A DNA stretch of 64,000 bases from Akkermansiaceae bacterium (GCA_017798145.1 CP059069.1:1597226-1661225), one strand, 5' to 3'; positions 20,660 through 29,878 are shown, counted from the first letter of the stretch. The notes: generated from the letters alone by a model not told the origin. Program-made: numbers and translations.

Positions 20660-21772
20660 ATGAACCTCCTTCAACGAACCTTCGCCGCAGCCTTATCGTT
20701 TGCCGCCTTCGCGGCATCGGCTCATGCCGAGAGCAAGACCCCGCCGGCAGGCCCCCCGTGGACCAAGGATTTCCTCGAAGCGCATCGGATGGCATTCGAA
20801 AGGAAAAAGCCGATCTTCATCTATTCTACCAAGACGCACTGTCCGCACTGCATCGTAATGGAAAAGGGATTACTCTCGGATCCCAAGCTCGCGGAGTTTT
20901 ATGATGATGTGATCTGGATGTATCTCTTCCAGGACTTCAGCGGCAGCGAAGCGGACCGCGCCGCCCAACGTGTGGCGCTTCGCTTCGGCATCAGTGCCTA
21001 CCCGCAGCACTTCCTGGTCGATCCCTACTCGCTCGAAGTCATCGCAGACACCGACCGGTCGCTCGCCAGTTTCTCGGCCGCCGTCAAGAGCGCGAAAGTT
21101 GGTGAAGCAGGCGCGTTGACCCACGAATTGCTGCGCAAGGCGGATGCCCGGGCCGTGGAAGTGGAGACGAACCTGACCGACGGGCGCGCCATCGCCGCCC
21201 TCGGGGATCCGGATGTTGTGGTGCGTCTTCTGGCCTTGCGGCACCTGAAGGACTCGAAGCCTGAGGCCATCGCCGCCAAGGCGGCAGAACTGCTTGCGAT
21301 TCCGAATGACCACATCCGTTTTCTGGTTTGCGAGGTACTCGCGGAAAGCGGCGGGGCGGAACACGAGGAAAGCCTCCTGCCACTCGTCCGCGATCCGGTG
21401 GGGAGCAAGAACCCGAACGTGATGCGGATGAAGGCGGTTCAGGCCTTGGGAAAACTGGGCGCGGGCCACGCTGTCGAAGCCATCCGCCCGCATGCCGTTA
21501 CGGGCAAGTGGTTCAATGGGCTGACCAGCGTTTCCGTGGATGCCCTGGCGGCGATTGCGGGCCGATCACCGAACCAGCGTGCCGCCGTGAAAGAGGCTCT
21601 GATCGCCGCCTACCCGGTGCCCCCGCCACCCGGTGATGAACGCCAGGACAGGGCGTGCCGAGACCTCGCGGAGCGGATTCACAGGGCTCTGTCGGATCTG
21701 ACTGGAAAATCCGTGCCTTTCCCCGAGACCTACAACGCGCCCGCCCGGACCCTGTTGCAGAAGGCTTGGTGA
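20660..21772 (+). CDS. Secreted thioredoxin-like protein with HEAT repeats
   Basis: The protein has 370 aa. A signal peptide (MNLLQRTFAAALSF..., cleavage near AHA-ES) leads into a thioredoxin-like domain: KPIFIY strand, redox-type motif CPHC at about residues 61-64, and a YPQ cis-proline region near residue 118. The C-terminal half (about 165-340) is a string of HEAT-like helical pairs. It probably acts in the periplasm in thiol chemistry or as a scaffold. I chose the ATG at 20660, which begins the signal peptide; ATG 20645 would add five residues. Propeller-tail relics lie on both sides, suggesting the gene sits at a rearrangement junction. Confidence 0.85.
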   Translation: MNLLQRTFAAALSFAAFAASAHAESKTPPAGPPWTKDFLEAHRMAFERKKPIFIYSTKTHCPHCIVMEKGLLSDPKLAEFYDDVIWMYLFQDFSGSEADRAAQRVALRFGISAYPQHFLVDPYSLEVIADTDRSLASFSAAVKSAKVGEAGALTHELLRKADARAVEVETNLTDGRAIAALGDPDVVVRLLALRHLKDSKPEAIAAKAAELLAIPNDHIRFLVCEVLAESGGAEHEESLLPLVRDPVGSKNPNVMRMKAVQALGKLGAGHAVEAIRPHAVTGKWFNGLTSVSVDALAAIAGRSPNQRAAVKEALIAAYPVPPPPGDERQDRACRDLAERIHRALSDLTGKSVPFPETYNAPARTLLQKAW

Positions 21773-21896
21773 TGCTCCCAGACTCGTGGTGTGGCGCACC
21801 CGCGTGGACGGCATCTTCCACGAATCCATCCCCGCGATCCACGGTGACCGCGCGCTCATCCTTTGCTCGGACGGCTACCTGTATGCGTTTGAGTGA
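21771..21896 (+). pseudogene. Beta-propeller (PQQ-like) C-terminal relic, copy 2
   Basis: Right after the stop of the thioredoxin-like gene the frame reads DAPRLVVWRTRVDGIF, then ESIPAIHGDRALILCSDG, YLYAFE and TGA. This is the typical last strand set of a PQQ/BamB-like propeller. No start codon or preceding blades exist. The last 75 bases repeat copy 1 at 20574-20648. Confidence 0.55.
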
Positions 21897-21954
21897 GCAT
21901 GCCCCTCACCTTCAAAGTCTTTCCAAACCCGAGAATTGCTTCTTAATCCAACCC

Positions 21955-23907
21955 ATGTATCGCCTCCTGCTCGTTTCATCAGCCCTTCTCATCTCCGCCT
22001 CCGCCGGGGTCGAGCGCCGCACCCTGAACAACGGCAATCTCATCCTTGAGGATATTCCCGAAATCCCTGCCCGGCTCGCGGACGACATGAACCAATACCA
22101 GAACGTCCGCTCCGCCGGTCACCTCGACTGGTCGCTGGACGGCAAGAGCATGTTCATCGCCACACGCTTCGGCGAAGTCAGCCAGATCCACCGTGTGGAC
22201 GCACCCGGTGGAGCCCGCCACCAGCTCACGTTTTTCAAGGAGCCGGTAAGCAGCACCTCCCGGCGCCCCAAGCACCACCAGCTCATTTTCTCAATGGATA
22301 CAGGCGGAAGCGAGTTCACCCAGCTCTACCTGTTTGATCCAAGCAACGGCACCAGCCGTATCCTCACCGACGGAAAATCCAGAAACGGGGGTGCGAGCTG
22401 GGATCGTGAAGGCCGCTTCCTCGCCTACCAAAGCACGAAGCGCAACGGTGCGTCCAACGACATCTGGATGATGCAGCCGGACGAACCGGGCACCGACCGA
22501 ATCCTTCTGGAATCCCCCGACGGCACGTTCTGGGGGCCGTCAGGATTTTCGGAAAAGAAACCGCTCCTCATCGTGCAGAACTACATCAGCGCGGTGAAGT
22601 CCCGCCTTCATCTGCTCGATACCGAAACGAGGAAGCTCACCCTCTTTGCCGGCGACAGTGACTCGCCCGGCCGCAACCTCGGCGCTTCCTTCGACCCCAC
22701 CGAAGAGGGCCTGTTTTTCCTCACCGATCTCGGCGGCGAATTTCTCCAGCTCGCCCATCGCAAGCTCGCGGACGGAAGCGAAACATCCATCATCACCAAG
22801 GACATCCCATGGGACGTGACCTCCTATGCGCTGAGCGAGGATCGCAAGCGTGCCGCCTTCGTCACCAACGAGGACGGCCTGAGCCGCCTCTACCTGCTCG
22901 ACCCCGTGACATTCCGATACAAGTGCCTTGAGAACCTCCAGGTCGGCCTGCTCGGCGGGATCAATTTCAGCCCCGACGGCAAACGCCTCGCGATGACGAT
23001 GAACAGCGCCAAGACGCCGTCCGATGCCTTCGTGCTGACACTCGGGTCCGGCCCGCTCGATGCGGGCACGCTCATACGCTGGACATACTCCGAAGTCGGC
23101 GGCCTCGACACCGAGACATTCAGCGAGCCGGAACTCATCCGCTACCCTACTTTCGATCAGGTTGACGGCAAGCCGCGCACGATCCCCGCCTTCGTTTACA
23201 AACCGAAAAGCGACGGCCCGCACCCTGTGGTCATCTCGATCCACGGCGGGCCGGAGGCCCAGTCGAGGCCAGGGTTCAGCGGCGGCACCCAGCTATGGAT
23301 CGACCAGCTCGGCACGGCGGTGATCTTTCCCAATGTCCGCGGCTCCGCCGGCTACGGAAAGGAGTTCCTCAACCTCGACAACGGCTTCAAGCGCGAGGAT
23401 TCCGTGAAAGACATCGGGGCGCTGCTCGACTGGATCGCCACCCAGCCCGACCTTGACGAAAACCGCGTCGCGGTGATCGGCGGCAGCTACGGCGGATACA
23501 TGGCCCTCGCCTGCGCCGTCCATTACAGCGACCGGCTCAAGGCCTCCATCGATGTGGTCGGGATCTCGAATTTCCTGACCTATCTCAAGAACACCGAAGG
23601 CTACCGGCGCGACCTCCGTCGCGTCGAATACGGTGACGAACGCGATCCTGCGATGCGGGCCCATCTCGAAAAGATCAGCCCCCTCACCAACGTCGATAAG
23701 ATCAAAATCCCGCTCTTCGTCGTGCAGGGTGAGAACGATCCCCGCGTCCCCGTCACGGAGGCAGAGCAGGTCGTCAAGGCCGTGCGCGCCCAAGGGCAGA
23801 AGGTCTGGTATATGAACGCCCTCAACGAAGGGCACGGATACAGGAAAAAGGAAAACGCCGACATCTTCACCCAGGCCGTCGTCCTCTTCCTGAAACAGAA
23901 CCTATGA
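21955..23907 (+). CDS. S9 family prolyl oligopeptidase
   Basis: A secreted serine peptidase of about 650 aa, typical for S9C/DPP-type enzymes. A signal peptide (MYRLLLVSSALLISASAG) precedes a WD40-like PD40 propeller (about 40-390; repeats such as DWSLDGKSMFIATRFG and NFSPDGKRLAMTM). The alpha/beta-hydrolase domain at about 410-650 carries the triad Ser511 in GGSYGGY, Asp595 in ENDPRVP and His627 in EGHGY. It probably cleaves peptides after proline or similar residues in the periplasm. The frame is open for another 300 nt upstream, but the ATG at 21955 begins the signal peptide. It stands alone, with relics on both sides. Confidence 0.95.
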   Translation: MYRLLLVSSALLISASAGVERRTLNNGNLILEDIPEIPARLADDMNQYQNVRSAGHLDWSLDGKSMFIATRFGEVSQIHRVDAPGGARHQLTFFKEPVSSTSRRPKHHQLIFSMDTGGSEFTQLYLFDPSNGTSRILTDGKSRNGGASWDREGRFLAYQSTKRNGASNDIWMMQPDEPGTDRILLESPDGTFWGPSGFSEKKPLLIVQNYISAVKSRLHLLDTETRKLTLFAGDSDSPGRNLGASFDPTEEGLFFLTDLGGEFLQLAHRKLADGSETSIITKDIPWDVTSYALSEDRKRAAFVTNEDGLSRLYLLDPVTFRYKCLENLQVGLLGGINFSPDGKRLAMTMNSAKTPSDAFVLTLGSGPLDAGTLIRWTYSEVGGLDTETFSEPELIRYPTFDQVDGKPRTIPAFVYKPKSDGPHPVVISIHGGPEAQSRPGFSGGTQLWIDQLGTAVIFPNVRGSAGYGKEFLNLDNGFKREDSVKDIGALLDWIATQPDLDENRVAVIGGSYGGYMALACAVHYSDRLKASIDVVGISNFLTYLKNTEGYRRDLRRVEYGDERDPAMRAHLEKISPLTNVDKIKIPLFVVQGENDPRVPVTEAEQVVKAVRAQGQKVWYMNALNEGHGYRKKENADIFTQAVVLFLKQNL

Positions 23908-24012
23908 TTTCTTCCGCAGCCCGGTAAGGCCGGATGGAGATGCGCCAGCCGGGGCAAGCGACGGCCTTGGGTTGGCTCTTCCCTACATCCCGGTTGTCAG
24001 GGCTGGCGAGTT

Positions 24013-24300
24013 TCAAAAGTAGTTCCGGCATCGGATCGAGGACACCTCGGAAAACCGCCCCATCATTTGGTGGTAAGTTTCATGAATGATGATGATGGCG
24101 GGGTCGTGCTTCGGATCATCGCAGAAACTCACGTGGCGCGCGCCAGCACATCGATGCGGGCCTTCCGCTCGCCGGTCTTGCCGGGATCCGCGCCCGCTTC
24201 ATGGGGTCATCAGGATCACGAACGGCTTGGCGACTGAGAACTCGAAATCCATTCCTTCGAACAGAGCCCGGCAAACGGCCGATGATTCCGGAGAAATGGA
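24013..24300 (-). pseudogene. Decayed paralogue of the giant protein's first metallopeptidase domain
   Basis: On the minus strand one frame reads LFEGMDFEFSVAKPFVILMTP, the counterpart of KAFDHEIFVARPFVVVMTR in the giant protein. A shifted frame continues with ERKARIDVLARAT (giant: RKRRIEDLARGI). After an internal deletion of roughly 80 codons the next piece reads VSFCDDPKHDPAIIIIHETY, then HQMMGRFSEV and RNYF-stop (giant: VSFYEDPTRDPSIITIHETF, RNYCF). The HETYH motif is kept, but the frameshift, deletion and stop make it a pseudogene. Confidence 0.75.
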
Positions 24301-24332
24301 TTCTCGTTTTTTCTTTCATGACGAGATCGGAG

Positions 24333-25478
24333 CTATTTCTGTTTCTGATACCATTGCTTGTTTCCCGCGAACCGGCCTTCGGGGTGGAACTTGTAGATCA
24401 CGCGGAGATCCCTCTGCATGTAGTAGGTCTCCTTGGTTTTTCCGAAATCCACGAGGATCGTGTTTCCGGAAATTTTGTAGGTGAAAGGGCGGCTGGTGTT
24501 CTTCGGATCGGTTCGTGTGCCCGCTCCGCCCGCCTGGAATGCCAGCGTGTCGGTCTCGCCCTTCCATTGCCCTGCTATGGCGGCCGGCTTGATTTCATCC
24601 ACCGGGAAAAAGGGGCTCAGGATCCTGTCAAGCTTGGCGGGCAGGGCATCGACCTTCGATTTTTCGAGCTTGAGATTCTCCGCATACAGCCCGGCGATTT
24701 TCAGTGTGGTCGCCTTGTATTCCGCGGGATAGCGGGGGTTGAAATACCCGTGGTTCATCTCCGGAAAGATGACGGCCTCGGCTTGCCCGCCTTGCCCGCG
24801 GAGCTTTTCCGCGAAGCGGATGCTCTGGGAGGAATGGGTCAGGATGTCCTTGCCGCCGTGGAAGAGCAGGGTCGCGGGCGGGTTTTTCCGGATGTGATGG
24901 AACGCGGAGGACGCGAGCTTCTGCTCCGGTGACGAGAGGCCGAAGAGAGAGCACGCCTTTTCATCCGGGAAGAGGGACTCCTTGTTGTTGGTGAAATCAT
25001 AGACCCCGAAAAGCCCGACATAGGCCGCGCACGAGGGCATTTCCTGGGCGAGCATGGCGGACAATGGGGTTCCCGCCGAGCCGCCGGTGAAGGCGATGAG
25101 CGAGGTATCCGCCTTGTAGGTGGCAGCCCGTGCCTCGAACCATTGGATCGACGCGCGCAGGTCTTCCATGGCGAGCTTGAATGTCCCCTTCTGCACCTTG
25201 CAGCGGTAGGCGAGGCCGACATAGACGATGCCCAGTTCGTCGCTGAGGAACTTCGCTTCGGGCGGGACGCTTGCGGGAGGAACCACCGTTTCCGTGCCGC
25301 CGTTCCAGCCTCCGCCGTGCACGTTGTAAACGACGGGGAAGGGCCCCTTGCCTGACGAAGGGGTGATGATGAGGATGGGGATCTCGATGCCATTGACGCT
25401 CATCACAATGTCCCGGGTTTCCTGCGCGGCGCCGAGCGGCATCAGCAGGCAGGCGAGCAGGGCAAATGTCAGTTTCAT
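24333..25478 (-). CDS. Secreted alpha/beta-hydrolase (BD-FAE-like esterase) with extra C-terminal domain
   Basis: The protein has 381 aa. After a signal peptide (MKLTFALLACLLMPLGAAQ) comes an alpha/beta-hydrolase with oxyanion loop HGGGW (54-58), nucleophile Ser134 in GGSAGT, Asp211 in HGGKD and His243 in MNHGYF. This fits carbohydrate-esterase / BD-FAE-type acyl esterases. Residues about 295-381 form a small beta-rich domain (GQWKGETDTLAF...FHPEGRFAGNKQWYQ) resembling lipocalin-like domains. It is the last gene of the sulfatase operon, so deacylation of a sulfated glycan is a reasonable inference. The substrate is unknown. Confidence 0.88.
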   Translation of the reverse strand: MKLTFALLACLLMPLGAAQETRDIVMSVNGIEIPILIITPSSGKGPFPVVYNVHGGGWNGGTETVVPPASVPPEAKFLSDELGIVYVGLAYRCKVQKGTFKLAMEDLRASIQWFEARAATYKADTSLIAFTGGSAGTPLSAMLAQEMPSCAAYVGLFGVYDFTNNKESLFPDEKACSLFGLSSPEQKLASSAFHHIRKNPPATLLFHGGKDILTHSSQSIRFAEKLRGQGGQAEAVIFPEMNHGYFNPRYPAEYKATTLKIAGLYAENLKLEKSKVDALPAKLDRILSPFFPVDEIKPAAIAGQWKGETDTLAFQAGGAGTRTDPKNTSRPFTYKISGNTILVDFGKTKETYYMQRDLRVIYKFHPEGRFAGNKQWYQKQK

Positions 25479-25486
25479 GGATGATC

Positions 25487-25575
25487 GTTCGTTGGGTTCA
25501 CCGGCAAGGCTGCCGGGCTTTCCCCGGTTGGGCGGGCCGTCGGCGAGAAGGATTTTTTCACGGGATGGGATCGTG
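25487..25575 (-). pseudogene. Possible sulfatase C-terminal relic
   Basis: Between the first sulfatase stop and the esterase start one frame reads ILLADGPPNRGKPGSLAGEP. This matches the true C-terminus of the second sulfatase (FVDRPPDWGKPGSLAGDL) at both protein and DNA level. It suggests a fourth sulfatase once lay here, or that the tail was copied. It is short, so the call is tentative. Confidence 0.4.
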
Positions 25576-25576
25576 A

Positions 25577-26941
25577 TTACTCCTCGGCATTGATGAAGGG
25601 GACGGGCGGTCGCGGGCCATCGGGGCGGATGGTTTTGAAAACGGCTTGCAGCGTCGCCTTGGCGGCGGCGGCTTGGGGATCGGATGGGTCGGCGGGTTTC
25701 TCAAAAGGGAGGGCGCGGGCGTCGATCAATTTGCCGTTGTCGCGGAAGAGGCGGAAGCTGCCATCGAAGAGGGTTTCGCCGCCGAGTCTCCGGCTGAGCG
25801 CGTTGTGCGTCCATGGGCGGGGGATGCCGCTTTTGCCGTGGATCTGCGGCACGAGGCTGCGGCCATCGATGGCGATGGACGAGGGGATTTCCGTGCCGGT
25901 GAGTTCGCAGAAGGTGGGGAAAAGATCGACGACATCGACGAGGTCGTCGCAGACCTTGCCGGAGGGTAAGGAAGACGGCCCCCACACGAGGAGGGGGACG
26001 TGGCTGCCGCCGTCGTTGAGCTGGTTTTTGCCGCCGTTGACCTTGCCGGCGGTGGTGTGGCGGGTGTGTTCGCCCTCGCCCGGTTGCCCGGCTTTCGGGT
26101 TCTGGAAATCGGGTTCCCAGGTGCCGTTGTCGCCCATGAAAAAGACGTAGGTGTTGTCCCGGATGCCGAGGGCATCGACCTCGTCCAGAAGGCGCCCCAC
26201 CAGCTTGTCCATGTAGTGGATGAAGTGCGGGAGGCTGGGCTTGCGCTTGAGTTTGCGATCGTCGGGGGTTTCCACGATGGGCCAGTGGGGGAGCAGCTCG
26301 TTGTGGACGATGAGGAACGGTTTTCCTTCCGCCTTGGCCGTGCGCATCTGAGCAATGACATAATCCGCGAGGACGTCCGGGCCGAAGCGGTCGGCGATGT
26401 CCTCTCGGATTTTGCCGTCCTGGTTGAAGGTCGGATTCCAGTGGCGGTCGGTTTTCTCACCGTCGCGCCAGATTTGCCAGGCGCACCAGGAGTCGAAACC
26501 GGCGTCGCGGATGTGGTTCGGGTGCCGCTGGAGGGTGGCGAGCTGCCATTTTCCGGTGAGGCTGGTCTCGTAGCCATTGGCGCGGATCTGTTGGGCGAAA
26601 GTCGGCATTTTCCGAAAATCCACCGCCTTGTCCGTGCCCAGGTGAACCGATAACACCGTGTCGTGCCCGTGCCGGTTGACATACAGCCCGGTGTGGAGGC
26701 TGACGCGCGAAGGCGTACAGACGGGGCTGGTGTAGGCGCGGCTGAAACGGAGGCCTTGTCCGGCCATGCGGTTGAGGTTGGGCGTTTCAAAATCCTGCCC
26801 GCCGTAGCAGTTGAGAGCCTCGTAACCGATGTCGTCGGCGAAGATCAGGAGGATATTCGGCGCTGCCGAGAGAGGAGTTGGTGTCAGGCAGAAGATGGCC
26901 GTGCACCAACCCGCCAGTTTCAGGTTCGATAGGGTTTTCAT
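25577..26941 (-). CDS. Secreted sulfatase (type I, CxPSR)
   Basis: A formylglycine-type sulfatase of 454 aa. A signal peptide ends near LSAAPN; the metal-binding start is LLIFADDIG; the maturation motif is CTPSR (Cys75-Arg79), where Cys is converted to formylglycine by an FGE/maturase encoded elsewhere. GKW, HNELLPHWP and FFMGDNG supply further active-site residues. It hydrolyses a sulfate ester of an unknown substrate, probably an exported polysaccharide. It lies 17 bp after the second sulfatase in a three-sulfatase operon. Confidence 0.95.
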   Translation of the reverse strand: MKTLSNLKLAGWCTAIFCLTPTPLSAAPNILLIFADDIGYEALNCYGGQDFETPNLNRMAGQGLRFSRAYTSPVCTPSRVSLHTGLYVNRHGHDTVLSVHLGTDKAVDFRKMPTFAQQIRANGYETSLTGKWQLATLQRHPNHIRDAGFDSWCAWQIWRDGEKTDRHWNPTFNQDGKIREDIADRFGPDVLADYVIAQMRTAKAEGKPFLIVHNELLPHWPIVETPDDRKLKRKPSLPHFIHYMDKLVGRLLDEVDALGIRDNTYVFFMGDNGTWEPDFQNPKAGQPGEGEHTRHTTAGKVNGGKNQLNDGGSHVPLLVWGPSSLPSGKVCDDLVDVVDLFPTFCELTGTEIPSSIAIDGRSLVPQIHGKSGIPRPWTHNALSRRLGGETLFDGSFRLFRDNGKLIDARALPFEKPADPSDPQAAAAKATLQAVFKTIRPDGPRPPVPFINAEE

Positions 26942-26958
26942 GAAAGAGTAGCCGCTGT

Positions 26959-28422
26959 TTATGGGTTGGAGAGATCGCCGGCAAGGCTGCCGGGTTTGCC
27001 CCAGTCCGGCGGGCGGTCCACGAAGGCCGGCACATGATAGCCGACCTCCTTGGCGAGGCGGTCATGCTCGGCGAGCAGCTTCGCCTTGAGGGGTGCGGCG
27101 GCGGGATCGTTGATGAGGTTGCGGGTTTCGTAGGGATCCGCCTTGAGATCGAAGAGTTCCGTCCACTGCCTGAACCCGCGGTATTTGATCAGCTTGGCGT
27201 CCTTGGTGCGCACGGCGGTGATGTCCGGCACGCGGGTGCCCTTCTGGTTTTCGGTGAAATATTCATAGAACCAGCTTTTCCTCCATGCGGGATCCTCCCC
27301 GGTGAGCAAAGGGCGCCAGCTGCGGCCCTGCATTTCCGGATGTGGGGAAACGCCTGCGAAATCCAGGAGCGATTTCGCCAGATCAAGGTTGAGCACCATT
27401 TCGTCAACGGTGCGTCCACGAGCTTTTTCGCCCAGGGCCGGGTAGCGAACGATGAACGGGACGCGGAGGCTTTCCTCGTAGGCGCTGCGCTTGTCGCCGG
27501 TGGCGTGCGCGCCGAGGTAGAAGCCGTTGTCGGAGGTGAAGACGACGATCGTGTCCGATGCGGAACCGGACTCATCGAGCGCCTTGAGCAAGCGGCCGAT
27601 GCAGTCGTCCATCGCGGTGACGCAGCGGAAATAATTGAGGTTTGTGGGCTCTTTTTTCGGAACGGGTTTCGCCGCGCGCACAGGGTTCGGAGCGTAGATC
27701 GGCGGGGTGTTGACGTTCGGCACAGTCCGGGACAATTCGCCTGTGTAGAGATCCTTTGCGCGATCCGGCGGCTCCCATGGCTGGTGGGGGGTTTTGAAAC
27801 CGAGGATGAGCGACCATGGCTTGGCGGAGGCTTTCTGCTTTTCGATGAAATCGATCGCATAGTCCGTCGCCACGTCGTCCACCCAGCCCTTGGTGGGCGT
27901 GTTCTTGCCATCGACGATGTAAGGGCAGTCCTGGTAGCGCCCATGGCCCACGTAGGTGGCGGCATAGTCGAATCCCGGGCGCTCGCGCTGACTGCCCATG
28001 TGCCACTTGCCGACGTAGGCGGTGGTGTATCCGGCGCTCCGAAGCAGCGTGGCGTGGGTGATGTTTTTGACCGGAAAGGGGCGGAAGTTCGAGGCGATGC
28101 CGTTGCCTGCGTCATGGTTGTAGCGTCCGGTCAGGTTCACCGCGCGGCTCGGGGAGCAGAGCGAGTTGTTCACGAAGGCATTGCGGAAACGAACGCCCTC
28201 GGCGGCGAGGCGGTCGAGGTTCGGGGTCTTGAGCCAAGGGAATCTCCCTTTTTCGCCCAGTTCCTTTTGCACCACCGAGAGAGCCTCGTAGGATTGGTCG
28301 TCCGTGTAGATGAAGAGGATGTTGGGTCTGGCTTGGCCCTGGGCTTCGGCTGCGCGCAGGGCGCATGGCAGCGCCGTGAGGATGATGGCAAAGAGGGTGG
28401 TGAACGGTGTGTGCATGGCCAT
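26959..28422 (-). CDS. Secreted sulfatase (type I, CxPSR)
   Basis: The protein has 487 aa. The signal peptide has a possible second start, MHTPFTTLF, at 28416. The core begins with PNILFIYTDDQSYE, the maturation motif is CSPSR (Cys89-Arg93), and GKWHMG, KTPHQPW and VFTSDNG supply metal and sulfate ligands. The C-terminal half shows the usual R-x-W-F-Y-EYFTENQKG pattern of N-acetylglucosamine-6-sulfatase-like members, but the substrate cannot be assigned. It begins 3 bp after the third sulfatase, so the two are co-transcribed. Confidence 0.95.
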   Translation of the reverse strand: MAMHTPFTTLFAIILTALPCALRAAEAQGQARPNILFIYTDDQSYEALSVVQKELGEKGRFPWLKTPNLDRLAAEGVRFRNAFVNNSLCSPSRAVNLTGRYNHDAGNGIASNFRPFPVKNITHATLLRSAGYTTAYVGKWHMGSQRERPGFDYAATYVGHGRYQDCPYIVDGKNTPTKGWVDDVATDYAIDFIEKQKASAKPWSLILGFKTPHQPWEPPDRAKDLYTGELSRTVPNVNTPPIYAPNPVRAAKPVPKKEPTNLNYFRCVTAMDDCIGRLLKALDESGSASDTIVVFTSDNGFYLGAHATGDKRSAYEESLRVPFIVRYPALGEKARGRTVDEMVLNLDLAKSLLDFAGVSPHPEMQGRSWRPLLTGEDPAWRKSWFYEYFTENQKGTRVPDITAVRTKDAKLIKYRGFRQWTELFDLKADPYETRNLINDPAAAPLKAKLLAEHDRLAKEVGYHVPAFVDRPPDWGKPGSLAGDLSNP

Positions 28423-28425
28423 GGT

Positions 28426-29823
28426 CTAGTTCGCGTTTTGAAATCCTGTTGCGAGCAGTTTGCGCAACTCCCCGGAGGTTTCCGCATACCCGGGCTTTCC
28501 GCCCAGGTTGTGGTATTCTCCCGTGTCTGCGTTGTGGTCGTAAAGCTCAATGCCGTCCTTTCCATCCTTGCCCCACTCCGTGTAGCGCCAGCGCTGGGTG
28601 CGGACGCTGCGCCCGACCGTTTTGCCTCGGTTCACCTGGGTGTAGGCCGCCTTTTTCCCCGGCAGCTTCGGGTCTTCCAGCACCGCGCGGAAGCTTTCGC
28701 CGGAAAGGGGATGCGGAGCCTTCAGGCCGGCGCAGTCGATGAGGGTCGGATAGATGTCAACGAACTCGATGAGCGCATGGGTAGGCTGCCCCATGCCCTT
28801 TGCGCCGGGCACCCATGCCATCATCGGAGCGCCGGCGCACCTTTCGTAAACGGTCACCTTGTTCCACCACTCGTGCTCGCCGAGGTGATAGCCGTGGTCG
28901 CCGATGAGGACGACGATCGTATCATCCCATAGCTTGAGGCGATCCATCGCGTCGAAGACTTTCCCAAGCTGCGCGTCGGTGAAGCTGACGCATGCCTGGT
29001 AGGCGCGCTTGAATTCGCGGCGCTCCCTGTCGGTGAACGATGCGAAGTCGGTGTGGTTCGGGATCGCATACCTGACCTGCTCGGAGCGGTCGTCGGGCTC
29101 CACCGCGAGCTTGGTTTCACCCTCCGGATAGAGATCGAAGTATTTTTTCGGCGCGATGAACGGGTCATGCGGCTTGTGGAATCCGAGTCCAAGGAAGAAC
29201 GGCTTGTCGTGGTGTTCCTCAAGGATGCGGACGGCGGCCTTCGCGTTCAGCCCGTCCGCCTGATCCTCATCCCCGCCTGCCGCAGCCAGCCATGTGCACC
29301 ATGGGATTTTTCCGTGGGTCAGGTTTCGCCCTTCACCCGTGCGTCCCAGCTTGGTGGCATCTTTCGTGCCGTCGTAGAAATGCTGCCACGAAAGCGGATC
29401 CTCGAAGAGCACCTGCTTGCCGTCCCTTGGTTCCGCGAGGTGGAAGATCTTGCCGATTCCCGCAGTGAAATATCCGTTCTGGCGGAACAGCTGCGGCAGG
29501 CTGACCAAATCCGCCATGGCCTTCCGGAAAGGAAGGGTGTTCGTCACGATGCCGGTCTCATCGGGCCGCTTGCCCGAAAGGAAAGACGACCGGCTCGGAT
29601 TGCAGACGGGATACTGCGCATAGCCATTGTGGAACAGGACGCCCTTCTTCGCCAATCTGTCGATGTTCGGTGAGATGACCTCTTCAACGCCGTAACAGCC
29701 GAGCTCGGTGCGCAGGTCATCGACCACGATGAAAATGACGTTTCTCGGCTTCGCAGCCTCGGCACCGGAAATCGGCATTGAGCAGAGCGCCGATACGAGC
29801 GCAGACGTCACGAGATATTTCAT
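28426..29823 (-). CDS. Secreted sulfatase, iduronate-2-sulfatase-like
   Basis: First gene of the sulfatase operon, 465 aa from the ATG at 29823, which begins a clean signal peptide (MKYLVTSALVSALCSMPISG). The catalytic start is NVIFIVVDDLRTELGCYG, the maturation motif CNPSR (Cys74-Arg78), and it has GKIFH, FLGLGFHKPHDPF, VVLIGDHGYHLGEH and YPTLIDCAGL. This pattern is typical of iduronate-2-sulfatase-like proteins. A longer start at 29841 (MTTIVR...) is possible. An extended -10 promoter lies 56 bp upstream. Confidence 0.95.
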   Translation of the reverse strand: MKYLVTSALVSALCSMPISGAEAAKPRNVIFIVVDDLRTELGCYGVEEVISPNIDRLAKKGVLFHNGYAQYPVCNPSRSSFLSGKRPDETGIVTNTLPFRKAMADLVSLPQLFRQNGYFTAGIGKIFHLAEPRDGKQVLFEDPLSWQHFYDGTKDATKLGRTGEGRNLTHGKIPWCTWLAAAGGDEDQADGLNAKAAVRILEEHHDKPFFLGLGFHKPHDPFIAPKKYFDLYPEGETKLAVEPDDRSEQVRYAIPNHTDFASFTDRERREFKRAYQACVSFTDAQLGKVFDAMDRLKLWDDTIVVLIGDHGYHLGEHEWWNKVTVYERCAGAPMMAWVPGAKGMGQPTHALIEFVDIYPTLIDCAGLKAPHPLSGESFRAVLEDPKLPGKKAAYTQVNRGKTVGRSVRTQRWRYTEWGKDGKDGIELYDHNADTGEYHNLGGKPGYAETSGELRKLLATGFQNAN

Positions 29824-29878
29824 TCTAACGATTGTTGTCATGCGGGGAACCCCCCTTCCGACCACGCTTTGGCCTGAC

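Noticed and set aside
20365-20904. 179-aa plus-strand frame after the giant gene
   Set aside because: Runs through two gene relics and into the thioredoxin-like gene in another frame; not a real gene.
27034-28932. 632-aa plus-strand frame across two sulfatases
   Set aside because: It spans the ends of two well-supported minus-strand sulfatases and has no recognisable motif.
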